A stretch of 64,000 nucleotides of DNA, taken from JBFGCT01 sp963825565. Lineage in GTDB: Bacteria; Actinomycetota; Acidimicrobiia; Acidimicrobiales; Ilumatobacteraceae. The translations under genes and the position numbers were made by a program. The stretch covers positions 1-64,000 of the forward strand of contig CAWGTW010000016.1 of the NCBI GenBank assembly GCA_963825565.1. The letters are read 5' to 3'. This document shows positions 17,748-26,048 of the stretch, one piece after another; positions within the stretch are counted from its first letter, which is position 1; every line of letters begins with the position of its first letter. Below the pieces are notes generated by a model. The model did no database searches. It was not told the origin of the DNA and worked only from the letters and a program-made list of their open reading frames with translations.

Positions 17748-18887
17748 TCAATCGGGAGCTGTGCGATCCCACTCTTTCGACCAGACCGTCCGGTTCACAC
17801 GATCGACGTAGCCGACGACGAGCCGGGCGACCCGCTGCGAGAAGTCGGGGACGTCATAGTCCGCGATCGGCCGTCGCCCGGGTGAGCGTCGGTGCTGATC
17901 GACGGCGATCGACACGGCGTCGATCACGCGCTCGGGCACCAGGTCGCTCAGCACGACCACGCCGGCGTCGATCCCCTCGGGTCGCTCGTGAGCCTGCCGT
18001 ATCGTGACCGCCGGGAACCCGAGCATCGAAGCTTCCTCGGCGATCGTTCCGCTGTCGGAGACGAGGCATCGCGCGTCGAGCTGGAGGCGGACGTAGTCGA
18101 CGAACCCGAGCGGCGGCTCGAACCTGATCCGCTCGTCGGGACGGTGGGCCGACGCCTCGAGTCGCCGCCGGGTCCGGGGGTGGGTCGTGACGAGCACGGG
18201 CAGGTCCCACCGCGCGGCGAGCGCGTCGAGCACGTCGAGTAGGCCGGCGAACTGCCGGTCGCTGTCGATGTTCTCCTCTCGGTGGGCGCTGACCAGGAAG
18301 AACGCCCCCGGCGAGAGCTGGCGTCGGGTCGTCGCTGTCGACGCGGCGATCGCCGTCCGGTGGTGCTCGAGCACCTCGGCCATCGGTGAACCCATGACGA
18401 AGATCGAGTCGATCGGAAGGCCCTCGGCGAGCAGGTTGCGGCGGGCGTGTTCGGACAGTGCGACGTTGATGTCGCTCAGGTGATCGACCACCTTGCGATT
18501 GAGCTCCTCGGGCACCCGCTCGTCGAAGCAGCGATTGCCGGCTTCGAGGTGAAAGACCGGGATCCTGCGGCGTTTCGCCGGGATCACGGACAGACACGAG
18601 TTCGTGTCGCCGTACAGCACCAGGGCGTCGGGACGCTCGCGCTCGAACACCTCGTCGGACCGGGCGATCACCCTGGCGATCGTCTCGGCCACCGTGTCGG
18701 ACGCCACGCCGAGGAAGTGGTCGGGTTCGCGGATCTCCATTTCGTCGAAGAACACCCGGTTCAGCTCGTAGTCGTGGTTCTGGCCGGTGTGGACCAGCAC
18801 GTGCTGGGTGACGAGGTCGAGCTCGTGGATCACGCGGCTCATCTTGATGACCTCGGGGCGGGTCCCGACGATGGTCATCACCTTCAT
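17748..18887 (-). CDS. Non-hydrolysing UDP-sugar 2-epimerase, FnlC/CapG-like
   Basis: A 379-residue WecB-family epimerase: TIVGTRPEVIKMSRVI at the N-terminus, HTGQNHDYELN, LYGDTNSCLS, VSAHREENID and SDSGTIAEEAS are the expected substrate- and UDP-binding blocks. The close partnership with an FnlB-like reductase (ATGA overlap) and a nearby FnlA/CapE-like dehydratase indicates the last step of UDP-N-acetyl-L-fucosamine synthesis, rather than plain UDP-GlcNAc/ManNAc epimerisation. The latter remains the main alternative if the neighbours are misassigned. Confidence 0.8.
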   Translation of the reverse strand: MKVMTIVGTRPEVIKMSRVIHELDLVTQHVLVHTGQNHDYELNRVFFDEMEIREPDHFLGVASDTVAETIARVIARSDEVFERERPDALVLYGDTNSCLSVIPAKRRRIPVFHLEAGNRCFDERVPEELNRKVVDHLSDINVALSEHARRNLLAEGLPIDSIFVMGSPMAEVLEHHRTAIAASTATTRRQLSPGAFFLVSAHREENIDSDRQFAGLLDVLDALAARWDLPVLVTTHPRTRRRLEASAHRPDERIRFEPPLGFVDYVRLQLDARCLVSDSGTIAEEASMLGFPAVTIRQAHERPEGIDAGVVVLSDLVPERVIDAVSIAVDQHRRSPGRRPIADYDVPDFSQRVARLVVGYVDRVNRTVWSKEWDRTAPD

Positions 18888-19819
18888 CGCGCCAGCCTCG
18901 CATCCGGACGAAGGTCGTAGCGATGATCCTCTGCGAGCGCGGTCAACGCCTCGGTCCAGTCGACGGGGTCGATCGGGAGCAGCCGGCGGAGGCGGCTCCC
19001 GTCGAGCGTCCGATGGCTGGTCGTCGTCGGGTCGGGCACGATCGTCACCCCTGCATCGAAGGCATCGTTGGCGAGGCGGAGGAGTTCGAGCTTGGAGATC
19101 GGCTCCGTTGCGAGGTGGTACAGCCCGTGGAGGTGTCGGTGACCGGTGGTCAGTTGTCGCACGACCGATGCCACGGTCGCAACGGGGACGCCGGAGTACC
19201 AGACGTCGCTGTAGCCGGCCACCGTGCCGCCGGAGTTGGAGAGGAACCACTCGAGCAGCTCGGTGCGTCCGACGAGCTCGCGGCCGATGAACGAGGTCCG
19301 GAGGGTGAGTGCTCCACCGGCGCGCACTTCCCCGAGCGCCTTGCTCCGTCCGTAGAGGTCGCTGGCATCGGTGGTGTCGTCCTCGGTGAAGCCTCCCGGT
19401 TCGTGCCCGAAGACGCAGTCGGTACTGATCGTGATCAGCCGGCAACCCGCTTCGGCCGACCAGCGCGCCAGTCGATGGGGGAGGAGTGAGTTGACACCGA
19501 TCACCTCGACTGCATCGGAGGCGCTCGGCCGTCTCGGCGTCACGCCGACGCAGTTGACGATCGTGTCGGGTTCGAGTTCGTCGAGCACTCGACCGAGCCG
19601 CGGCCAGTCGGTCGCATCGATGCCGTCGATCAGCCGGAGCCGGTCGTTCCCGTCGCGATACGGCGGCCACCACGCGAGTTCGGCGGTGGGTCGCCGGAGG
19701 AGTCCGGTGACCTCGTCGACGGCTTCGACCAGCGTGTCGACGACGACGTGGCCGAGCAGCCCGGCGGCCCCGAGGACGACGACGTGGTGTGGCGCACGTT
19801 CGTCTGCGCCCCGCCTCAT
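18884..19819 (-). CDS. NAD(P)-dependent sugar-nucleotide reductase, FnlB/CapF-like (RmlD family)
   Basis: A 311-residue short-chain dehydrogenase of the RmlD type: VVVLGAAGLLGHVVVDTL (NAD(P) site), NCVGVTPRRPSASDA, ITISTDCVFGHEPGGFTEDD and the catalytic LYGRSKALGE (YxxxK). This fold reduces 4-keto sugar nucleotides. Between an FnlA-like dehydratase and an FnlC-like epimerase it is best read as the reductase of the UDP-L-FucNAc pathway; a TDP-rhamnose role is less likely because RmlA, B and C are absent. Its stop overlaps the epimerase start, and it diverges from the dehydratase over 60 bp. Confidence 0.75.
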   Translation of the reverse strand: MRRGADERAPHHVVVLGAAGLLGHVVVDTLVEAVDEVTGLLRRPTAELAWWPPYRDGNDRLRLIDGIDATDWPRLGRVLDELEPDTIVNCVGVTPRRPSASDAVEVIGVNSLLPHRLARWSAEAGCRLITISTDCVFGHEPGGFTEDDTTDASDLYGRSKALGEVRAGGALTLRTSFIGRELVGRTELLEWFLSNSGGTVAGYSDVWYSGVPVATVASVVRQLTTGHRHLHGLYHLATEPISKLELLRLANDAFDAGVTIVPDPTTTSHRTLDGSRLRRLLPIDPVDWTEALTALAEDHRYDLRPDARLAR

Positions 19820-19879
19820 GCGGTACACAGTAGCGGTGAGCGCGGTGGTAGTCAGCTGGCGTGCCGGGGGGAAAAGGCA

Positions 19880-20893
19880 GTGAGAATCACCGAGAACGAC
19901 ATCGTGCTGATCACCGGCGGGACGGGATCGTTCGGGGGTGCCGCGGTGCGGCGAATACTCGCCAACGGGTGCGGCAAGATCAGGGTGTTCAGCCGGGACG
20001 AGACGAAACAGCACCTGATGCGCACCGAGCTCGCCGACGACCGGCTCGAATTCCACCTCGGCGACGTGCGCGACGCTGACAGCGTCGACCGCGCGATGCG
20101 CGGCGTCGACGTCGTCTTCCATGCAGCGGCCCTCAAGCAGGTGCCGTCGTGCGAGTTCTTCCCGCTCGAGGCGGTGCGGACCAACGTGATCGGGACCTCG
20201 CACGTCATCGAGTCGGCGATGCATCACCACGTCCGCTCCGTCGTCTGCCTCAGCACCGACAAGGCCGTGATGCCGATCAACGCGATGGGGATGACCAAGG
20301 CCCTGATGGAGAAGGTCGTCGCCGCCGCCGCCCGCCGGGAGACGACGACGGTCGTTTCGTGCGTGCGGTACGGGAACGTGATGTTCTCGCGTGGATCGGT
20401 GCTGCCGTTGTTCCTCGACCAGGTCCGCAGTGGCCGACCGATCACGGTGACCGATCCGGCGATGACCAGGTTCCTGCTGCCGCTCGATCACGCGATCGAC
20501 CTGATCGACACCGCGCTCGAGCGAGCGATCCCGGGCGACACGTTCGTCCGTCGCGCGCCGGCGGCCCGGATCGGCGACCTCGCCGAGGCGGTCCGAGAGC
20601 TCTTCGACGTCGCCCACCCGGTCGAGGTCATCGGGACACGGCACGGGGAGAAGCCGCACGAGACGCTCGCCACGCAGCAGGAGCTGCTGAACGCGGAGGA
20701 GTTCGGCGACTACATCCGGATCCCGAGCGACTCGCGCGGACTCGACTACGCCCTGTACTTCAGTGAGGGAACCGTGATCGAGTCGCCGCCTGACGACTAC
20801 CGGTCCGACGGTGGCGGGCTCCTCGATCTCAGGGCCGTGATCGAGTTGTTGCGATCGACCGCCGAGATCCGGCAGGCGCTCGCCCCTCAGTAG
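19880..20893 (+). CDS. UDP-GlcNAc 4,6-dehydratase/5-epimerase, FnlA/CapE-like
   Basis: A 337-residue polysaccharide-biosynthesis dehydratase. The GTG start at 19880 follows GGGGGAAAAGG. Motifs are LITGGTGSFGGAAVRRIL (NAD site), HAAALKQVPSCEFFPLEAV, LSTDKAVMPINAMGMTKALM (which carries Met in place of the usual Tyr of YxxxK, as in FnlA/CapE) and FVRRAPAARIGDLAEA. FnlA/CapE converts UDP-GlcNAc to the 4-keto-6-deoxy-L-talo intermediate that FnlB and FnlC finish. All three activities are encoded here, in divergent arms. Confidence 0.82.
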   Translation: MRITENDIVLITGGTGSFGGAAVRRILANGCGKIRVFSRDETKQHLMRTELADDRLEFHLGDVRDADSVDRAMRGVDVVFHAAALKQVPSCEFFPLEAVRTNVIGTSHVIESAMHHHVRSVVCLSTDKAVMPINAMGMTKALMEKVVAAAARRETTTVVSCVRYGNVMFSRGSVLPLFLDQVRSGRPITVTDPAMTRFLLPLDHAIDLIDTALERAIPGDTFVRRAPAARIGDLAEAVRELFDVAHPVEVIGTRHGEKPHETLATQQELLNAEEFGDYIRIPSDSRGLDYALYFSEGTVIESPPDDYRSDGGGLLDLRAVIELLRSTAEIRQALAPQ

Positions 20894-20921
20894 CCGGTGG
20901 CGGCGACACGACCGGCTTCGA

Positions 20922-22169
20922 TCACCTGCCCGCAGGTTGCTCGAGCAGCCGTGCGACCAGCGCCGACCACGACGACAGCGCGGTCGCCGCGGAGCACGGG
21001 CCGACGGCGGCACGACGGGAGCGGGCAGCGACCTGATCGAGCCGCGGGTCGTCGAGCAACCGCACGATCTCGGCGGCCAGACCAGCGGCGTCGCCGGTCG
21101 GCACCACGGCACCCACGTCGTGTTCCTCGATCAGCAGCGCCAACTCGGAATCGCTGTCGGTGCACGCGACGACGGGGCACCCCGCGGCCAGCGCGTTGTA
21201 CGTCCGGCTGGGCATGCTCGACCGACCCATCCCGGCCAAGAGGGTGACGATGACGATGTCGCCGACGCCGTACATGTCGCTCTGCTGCTCGCGGGGATAC
21301 GGGCCGGTCAGGACGACGTTGATCGAGCCGCGCTGCTCGATCCGTTGCTCGATCGTCGCCCGCTGTGGTCCGTCCCCGCAGAGGACGACCGTGATGTCGC
21401 TGCGCGGTGCGAGGATCGCGGCTGCCTCGAGCACGGTCTCGAGATCGTTCGCCCTCCCGAACGTACCCGCGTACAGCGCGACCCGCTGACCGACGAGGCC
21501 GAGGGTTCGCCGGATCGCGCTGTCCTCGGGCGCGATCGGCACGACGTCGGCATCGTCAGACCAGTTGGGGATGACCTCGAGCTCCGCGGTGGGTCCGTAG
21601 GACTCCAACTCGGCGACGAGGGGCCGGCCGACGACGACGACCGTGCGCGCGCGGCCGACGACGAGCGACGTGATCGATCGAGCGAACCGGACGGCGAGCG
21701 AGCCCGACGGCCGGCGCCCCGCGACCTCGAGCACGACGGGCACGATGTCGTGGAACAGCGGGACGAGGTGGGCTCGCCGGAGGACCGCGACGAGCACGCC
21801 GACCAACGGCATCGTCGGCGGGTTCGTGACTGCGATGACCAGGTCGCCCGCACGGATTCGGCGGAGGCCCGTCCACAGCGTCGAGGCGGACAGCGTGATC
21901 GTGTTCACCGCTCGACCGGCGAGGTGGTCCTTGTCGAACGTCGTTCCGGCGCAGCGCCGGATCGTCACGCCGCGCCGGCGCTCGACGCGCGGTGCACGAG
22001 TGCCGCGAGCGGCGTACGTCGGCTGGCCGCACAGGACGGCGACATCGCATCCGTCGGCGGCCAGGCGCTCGGCGATCAGGGTCAGGTAGTGGCCGGTCGA
22101 GGTGACCTCGGGATGGTAGAGCTCGGACAGGATCCACACGGTCGGCGTCCGCGCTCCGATGCCGCTCAT
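20922..22169 (-). CDS. GT4 glycosyltransferase, WbuB-like (candidate L-FucNAc transferase)
   Basis: A 415-residue GT-B glycosyltransferase. The N-terminal domain begins TVWILSELYHPEVTSTG and contains TNPPTMPLVGVLVAV and PLFHDIVPVVLEVAGRRP; the C-terminal nucleotide-sugar domain has LYAGTFGRANDLETVLEA, LCGDGPQRATIE and MPSRTYNALAAGCPVVA. This arrangement is that of WbuB, which transfers L-FucNAc in several O-antigens and is usually encoded beside fnlA-B-C, as here. The start overlaps the flippase stop (TGATG). The exact linkage and sugar are inferred from neighbours. Confidence 0.75.
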   Translation of the reverse strand: MSGIGARTPTVWILSELYHPEVTSTGHYLTLIAERLAADGCDVAVLCGQPTYAARGTRAPRVERRRGVTIRRCAGTTFDKDHLAGRAVNTITLSASTLWTGLRRIRAGDLVIAVTNPPTMPLVGVLVAVLRRAHLVPLFHDIVPVVLEVAGRRPSGSLAVRFARSITSLVVGRARTVVVVGRPLVAELESYGPTAELEVIPNWSDDADVVPIAPEDSAIRRTLGLVGQRVALYAGTFGRANDLETVLEAAAILAPRSDITVVLCGDGPQRATIEQRIEQRGSINVVLTGPYPREQQSDMYGVGDIVIVTLLAGMGRSSMPSRTYNALAAGCPVVACTDSDSELALLIEEHDVGAVVPTGDAAGLAAEIVRLLDDPRLDQVAARSRRAAVGPCSAATALSSWSALVARLLEQPAGR

Positions 22170-23647
22170 CACCCGCCCCTGCCGAAGGCGACGTTCGAGA
22201 TGCTGCGCAGGTCGCGGGGCATCGCGGTGAGGAACACGATGATCCCGCCGAGCAGGGCGGCCGCAGCGGCCGGGACCGTTCGCCCCAACCCGATCCAGAG
22301 GACCAGTTCGAGGCCGCCGACCAGTGCCGCCGCCAAGGCGAGCTGAGCGAGCCACGATGCGTTCCACGTCGACGAGGGGCCGATCGCCTTCCGCTCGACG
22401 CGGACGATGTACGCCGGGAGGGTGACGACCATCGCCGCACGCGCGACGACCGTGGCGTCGATGCCGAACCAGTGCGTCGCGATCGCCCCCACGACGACCA
22501 GACCCAGCCAGGCCAGGCCGACGATCGCGTTCTCGCGGGCATGCCCGGTCGCGTCGGCGATGTTCCACGGGACGACCGTGAGGGGCAGACCGACCGCGTA
22601 GATGATGAGCACGAGGAACGGTCCGCTGGCGAGCACCGAGTCCCCGCCCAGCCAGCGGTCGAGCACGCCGTGACCGAGTACGGCCAGCGTGACGCCACCG
22701 AACAGCGCCACTGCGGCGCCGAGACGGCTCGCCGCGCAGTACGTCTGCTCGAGTCCCTCGCCGTTGCCGGCCCGCATCAGGTGGACCGCCCTGGTCAGGA
22801 GTGGCGCGGTCAACCACAGCAGCCCGGCGTGCAGGGTGAGCACCATCGTGTGGGGGACGACGAACACGGTCACCGCATCCAGCCCGGACGTCGCGCCGAG
22901 CCCGACGCGCTCGATCACGATCGCCAGGTTGCCGGCGACCTGGACGATCACGAACGGCCACATCGACGGCGGTTCGACCGAGTGCTCGTCCGAGGGTTTC
23001 GCAGTCGGCGTGCCCGAAGGCCGGCGATTTCGGCCGGCACGCAGGAAGAGGAACGCGCCGAGACAGGCGACCGAACCGTTCCACAGGACGAGCGCGGCCG
23101 CCGTGCCGCGGGTCGCGGCGATCGCCACGTAGCCGAGGCTGGTGGCGATCCCGATCGTGGCCGTGATCAGCCCGACCGCGACGAAGCGCGATCCTCCGAG
23201 GGCGCGGCCGGAGACGGTCGACATCAGCGCCGTGCCGAGCACCGCGAACGCGCCGGCGAGAAGGGTCAGGCGGGCGTGACCCGGATCGACATCGGTCCCG
23301 ACGAGCCACCGCAGCGGTAGCAGCGCCGCGAGCAGAGCGACGGCGAGGCAACCGCCGACGGCGAGCACGATTCCCCAGACTGTCGCCCGCCTCGCTCCCG
23401 CCGAGGCCCCGCCCGCGGTGGAGACGGCGAGCGGCCGGGACATCCCGAGTGTCGCCATCGACACCACCAGTCCGAGGACGATCGCGTACAACCCGTACTC
23501 GGCCGGCCCGATGCGATGCAGGACGAACGGTGTCGCGATGACCGTTGCCGTGATCGGTGCGATCCAGGCGGCGAGCAGCGCGACGGTGTCGCGTGCGCCG
23601 ACGCGCGGGCTCCCGCGATCGAGGGTGTCCGGTCTCCGATCGGTCAC
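22169..23647 (-). CDS. Wzx-type polysaccharide flippase (MOP superfamily)
   Basis: A 492-residue polytopic membrane protein with about 12-14 hydrophobic helices. It begins with AAWIAPITATVIATPFVLHR and GPAEYGLYAIVLGLVVSMAT, the usual first two helices of MOP-type oligosaccharide exporters. Such proteins move lipid-linked repeat units across the cytoplasmic membrane for polymerisation. The GTG start overlaps the upstream transferase stop (GTGA), and its own stop overlaps the next transferase start, so it belongs to one tightly coupled operon. Confidence 0.8.
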   Translation of the reverse strand: MTDRRPDTLDRGSPRVGARDTVALLAAWIAPITATVIATPFVLHRIGPAEYGLYAIVLGLVVSMATLGMSRPLAVSTAGGASAGARRATVWGIVLAVGGCLAVALLAALLPLRWLVGTDVDPGHARLTLLAGAFAVLGTALMSTVSGRALGGSRFVAVGLITATIGIATSLGYVAIAATRGTAAALVLWNGSVACLGAFLFLRAGRNRRPSGTPTAKPSDEHSVEPPSMWPFVIVQVAGNLAIVIERVGLGATSGLDAVTVFVVPHTMVLTLHAGLLWLTAPLLTRAVHLMRAGNGEGLEQTYCAASRLGAAVALFGGVTLAVLGHGVLDRWLGGDSVLASGPFLVLIIYAVGLPLTVVPWNIADATGHARENAIVGLAWLGLVVVGAIATHWFGIDATVVARAAMVVTLPAYIVRVERKAIGPSSTWNASWLAQLALAAALVGGLELVLWIGLGRTVPAAAAALLGGIIVFLTAMPRDLRSISNVAFGRGG

Positions 23648-24894
23648 GATGCCGATCTCCGTCGCCGACGCCGCTGCATCGTCGCGAGCAGGCGCGCATC
23701 GTGGTCGAACGCGGTCGGTGCAGCCCGTCGCATGTCGTACCGACCCTCGACGAAGGCGCGCCCGTGCCGACCCAGCGCGTGGCGTTGTCGAGGGTCGTCG
23801 AGTAGGGCGGCGAGCGCGTCGGCGAGCGCGTCCGGGTCGTCGACCGGGACCCACGTGATCCCGCTTCCTCCGTCGAGTTCGGACATCGCCCCGATCTTGG
23901 TCGCGATCACCGGCCGGCCGAGTGCCATCGCCTCGAGCACGGCGATCGGGAGACCGTCGACCCTGCTCGGTTGCACGTACACCGCGGACCGAGCGACGGT
24001 GCGCAGGACGTCGATCCGGTGCGTCGTCGACCGATCCGGTGGACGGAGTTCGATCAGGTCGCCGAGCCCGTACCGCCTGACCTCTCGTTCGAGCGTGGCG
24101 CGCTGATCGCCGTCGCCGAGCCAGATCAGGCGCACCACCCGCCCTCGGTCGTGCAGGCGCCGGACGGCCTCGATGGCGATGTCGACGCCCTTGCGCGTCA
24201 CCATCGCCCCGACGCCGACCACGAGATCGCTTGCCTCGACCGCCTCGTCCGCCTCGCTCGGTTCGACCGCCTCGATCTCGTCGGGGTCGTAGCCGGCGGG
24301 GAGGAGCATGATGTCGGACCGATCGCGTCCGAAGACCCGGGCAGCGTCGAGGCGGGCGGGTTCGCTGGCGGCGACGACGTCGAACCCCCGCACGCGGCCG
24401 AGCAGCCTGGTCTTCGCGGTCACGAGCTGCGCTCGCCGGCTCGTCGCCGGCGGTAGCGGTGTGTGCCAGCAGAGCACGACCGGACGGGTGCGCGCCACCG
24501 CGGCGAGGGCGCAACACGCCGACCACGGCGGGATGTCGACATGCACGACGGCGTCGGCCGGAAGCGACCGCACCGCCCGACGGAACTCGAACCCGGCACG
24601 AACGGCGTCGGCGCCACGACGGAGTCGCTGAGCGAGCCGGTGGAGTCTCGCCGGTCCCCGGGCCGAAACCACGTGCTCGGAGACGGCGATGTGGTGGTCG
24701 ACGTCGATCCATCGGTGCGCAACGGCGGACCAGAGGGCGCGTAGAGTCTCGTCGGTGGCGCGCGGCGCGATGACGGTGATCTGGGTTCCCTCCGGCGCGT
24801 GGCGGGCGAGATGGAGGAGTTGAATCTCGGCGCCACCCCACGCCGTGTACAGCCAGGCGAACGCCACTGATGGTGCATCGAGCTGCGTCCTCAT
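23644..24894 (-). CDS. GT4-family glycosyltransferase
   Basis: A 416-residue GT-B enzyme: the N-terminal acceptor domain has AWLYTAWGGAEIQLLHLARH, and the C-terminal donor domain has VVGVGAMVTRKGVDIAIEAV, LIWLGDGDQRATLE, YVQPSRVDGLPIAVLEAMAL (ExxxxxxE-like block) and RPVIATKIGAMSE. It is the first gene of the minus-strand run transferase-flippase-transferase. The donor and acceptor sugars are unknown. A short antisense overlap with the divergent transferase at 24870 depends on that gene's true start. Confidence 0.82.
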   Translation of the reverse strand: MRTQLDAPSVAFAWLYTAWGGAEIQLLHLARHAPEGTQITVIAPRATDETLRALWSAVAHRWIDVDHHIAVSEHVVSARGPARLHRLAQRLRRGADAVRAGFEFRRAVRSLPADAVVHVDIPPWSACCALAAVARTRPVVLCWHTPLPPATSRRAQLVTAKTRLLGRVRGFDVVAASEPARLDAARVFGRDRSDIMLLPAGYDPDEIEAVEPSEADEAVEASDLVVGVGAMVTRKGVDIAIEAVRRLHDRGRVVRLIWLGDGDQRATLEREVRRYGLGDLIELRPPDRSTTHRIDVLRTVARSAVYVQPSRVDGLPIAVLEAMALGRPVIATKIGAMSELDGGSGITWVPVDDPDALADALAALLDDPRQRHALGRHGRAFVEGRYDMRRAAPTAFDHDARLLATMQRRRRRRSAS

Positions 24895-26048
24895 CCGATC
24901 GTCCGAATCGGGATCGTCAGGCGCTGCGCGTGGTGGCGGTCGTCGACTACTACTTCCCGTCCGCCGGCGGAGGGGGTGTGCCGCACGGCGTCCGGGCGGT
25001 GATGTCCGATCCCGGCGTCGACGGCGTGATCGTCACCACCGACCACGATTTCGGCGATCGCACGCCCCATCCGCTCGAGATTCGCCTGGCCGACGACGGT
25101 GGCACACCGATCGACTACGTCCCCTCCGCGACCTGGCGATGGTGGACCCGAGTGCTGCGCTACGAGCCCGACGCGGTCGTGTTGACGAGCCCGTTCTCGC
25201 GCCGCACGATCCGGATCTTGATCGGTCGAGCGCTGGCCCGGCTGCGACCCGCGCCGCGTCGTGCGCCGGTCGTGGTGATCTGGTCGCAGGGGGAGATGGG
25301 TGCCCAGGCGTTGTCGGAGAAGCCGCTCCGCAAGCGGACGTTCCTCGTCGGCGGCCGACTGCTCGGGCTGTTCCGTGGCGTGTCGTGGTTCGTGGCCTCG
25401 CCGACCGAGATCGCCGGCGTCGAGCGCTTCGCCGGTTCGACGCCTGACTACTTCCCCTATGGGCTGCCCGACGTGCCCCCGGTCGTGTCGCGCGAGCCGA
25501 AACGCCCGGGGTGCCTCGACCTGGTGTACGTCGGTCGACTCGTCGAGCGCAAGGGCGTCCATCTCGTGCTGGAGGCGCTGGCACGGGTCGAGGGCGCGGT
25601 CCGGTTCACGATCGTCGGCCCCGAGGCCGACGAGGAGTACGTCGCCCGCTGCCGGGCGTTGGCGGCGGCGCTGCCCGCCCCGATCGAGGTGGTGTTCGCC
25701 GGACCGGTCGACGGCCGGCGGGCGGCCGAAGTGTTCGCCGGGCACGACGCGTCGGTACTGCTGACGCAGTACGAGAGTTTCGGGTACGCGATCTACGAGT
25801 CGCTGGCCCGCGGGTGTGTCGCCGTCGTGAGCCACGCCACGCCGTTCGACTTCGGCGGCGACGACGGTGGGTTGAACGTCGATCGGACGGTCGAGGCTGC
25901 ACGGCGTGCGGTGCAGCGACTCGTCGATGAGGACGGCGAGTCGTTTCGGCGCCGCAGCAGTGCCGCCCGTTCGTTCGCCGTTCGCATGCGGGAGGCCGAC
26001 GATCATGCCTCGACACTCGTCGCCAGGCTCGCCGAACTTGCGTTCTGA
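24870..26048 (+). CDS. GT4-family glycosyltransferase
   Basis: A 392-residue GT-B transferase: VVAVVDYYFPSAGGGGVPHG opens the acceptor domain, and LDLVYVGRLVERKGVHLVLE, FTIVGPEADEEYVARC and LLTQYESFGYAIYESLARG mark the donor domain. The ATG at 24870 overlaps the opposite-strand gene by 25 bp and encodes a Ser/Arg-rich leader not expected in this fold, so the GTG at 24930 is an alternative start. The 3' end overlaps the convergent polymerase-transferase fusion by 46 bp. Donor and acceptor are unknown. Confidence 0.8.
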   Translation: MVHRAASSSDRPNRDRQALRVVAVVDYYFPSAGGGGVPHGVRAVMSDPGVDGVIVTTDHDFGDRTPHPLEIRLADDGGTPIDYVPSATWRWWTRVLRYEPDAVVLTSPFSRRTIRILIGRALARLRPAPRRAPVVVIWSQGEMGAQALSEKPLRKRTFLVGGRLLGLFRGVSWFVASPTEIAGVERFAGSTPDYFPYGLPDVPPVVSREPKRPGCLDLVYVGRLVERKGVHLVLEALARVEGAVRFTIVGPEADEEYVARCRALAAALPAPIEVVFAGPVDGRRAAEVFAGHDASVLLTQYESFGYAIYESLARGCVAVVSHATPFDFGGDDGGLNVDRTVEAARRAVQRLVDEDGESFRRRSSAARSFAVRMREADDHASTLVARLAELAF

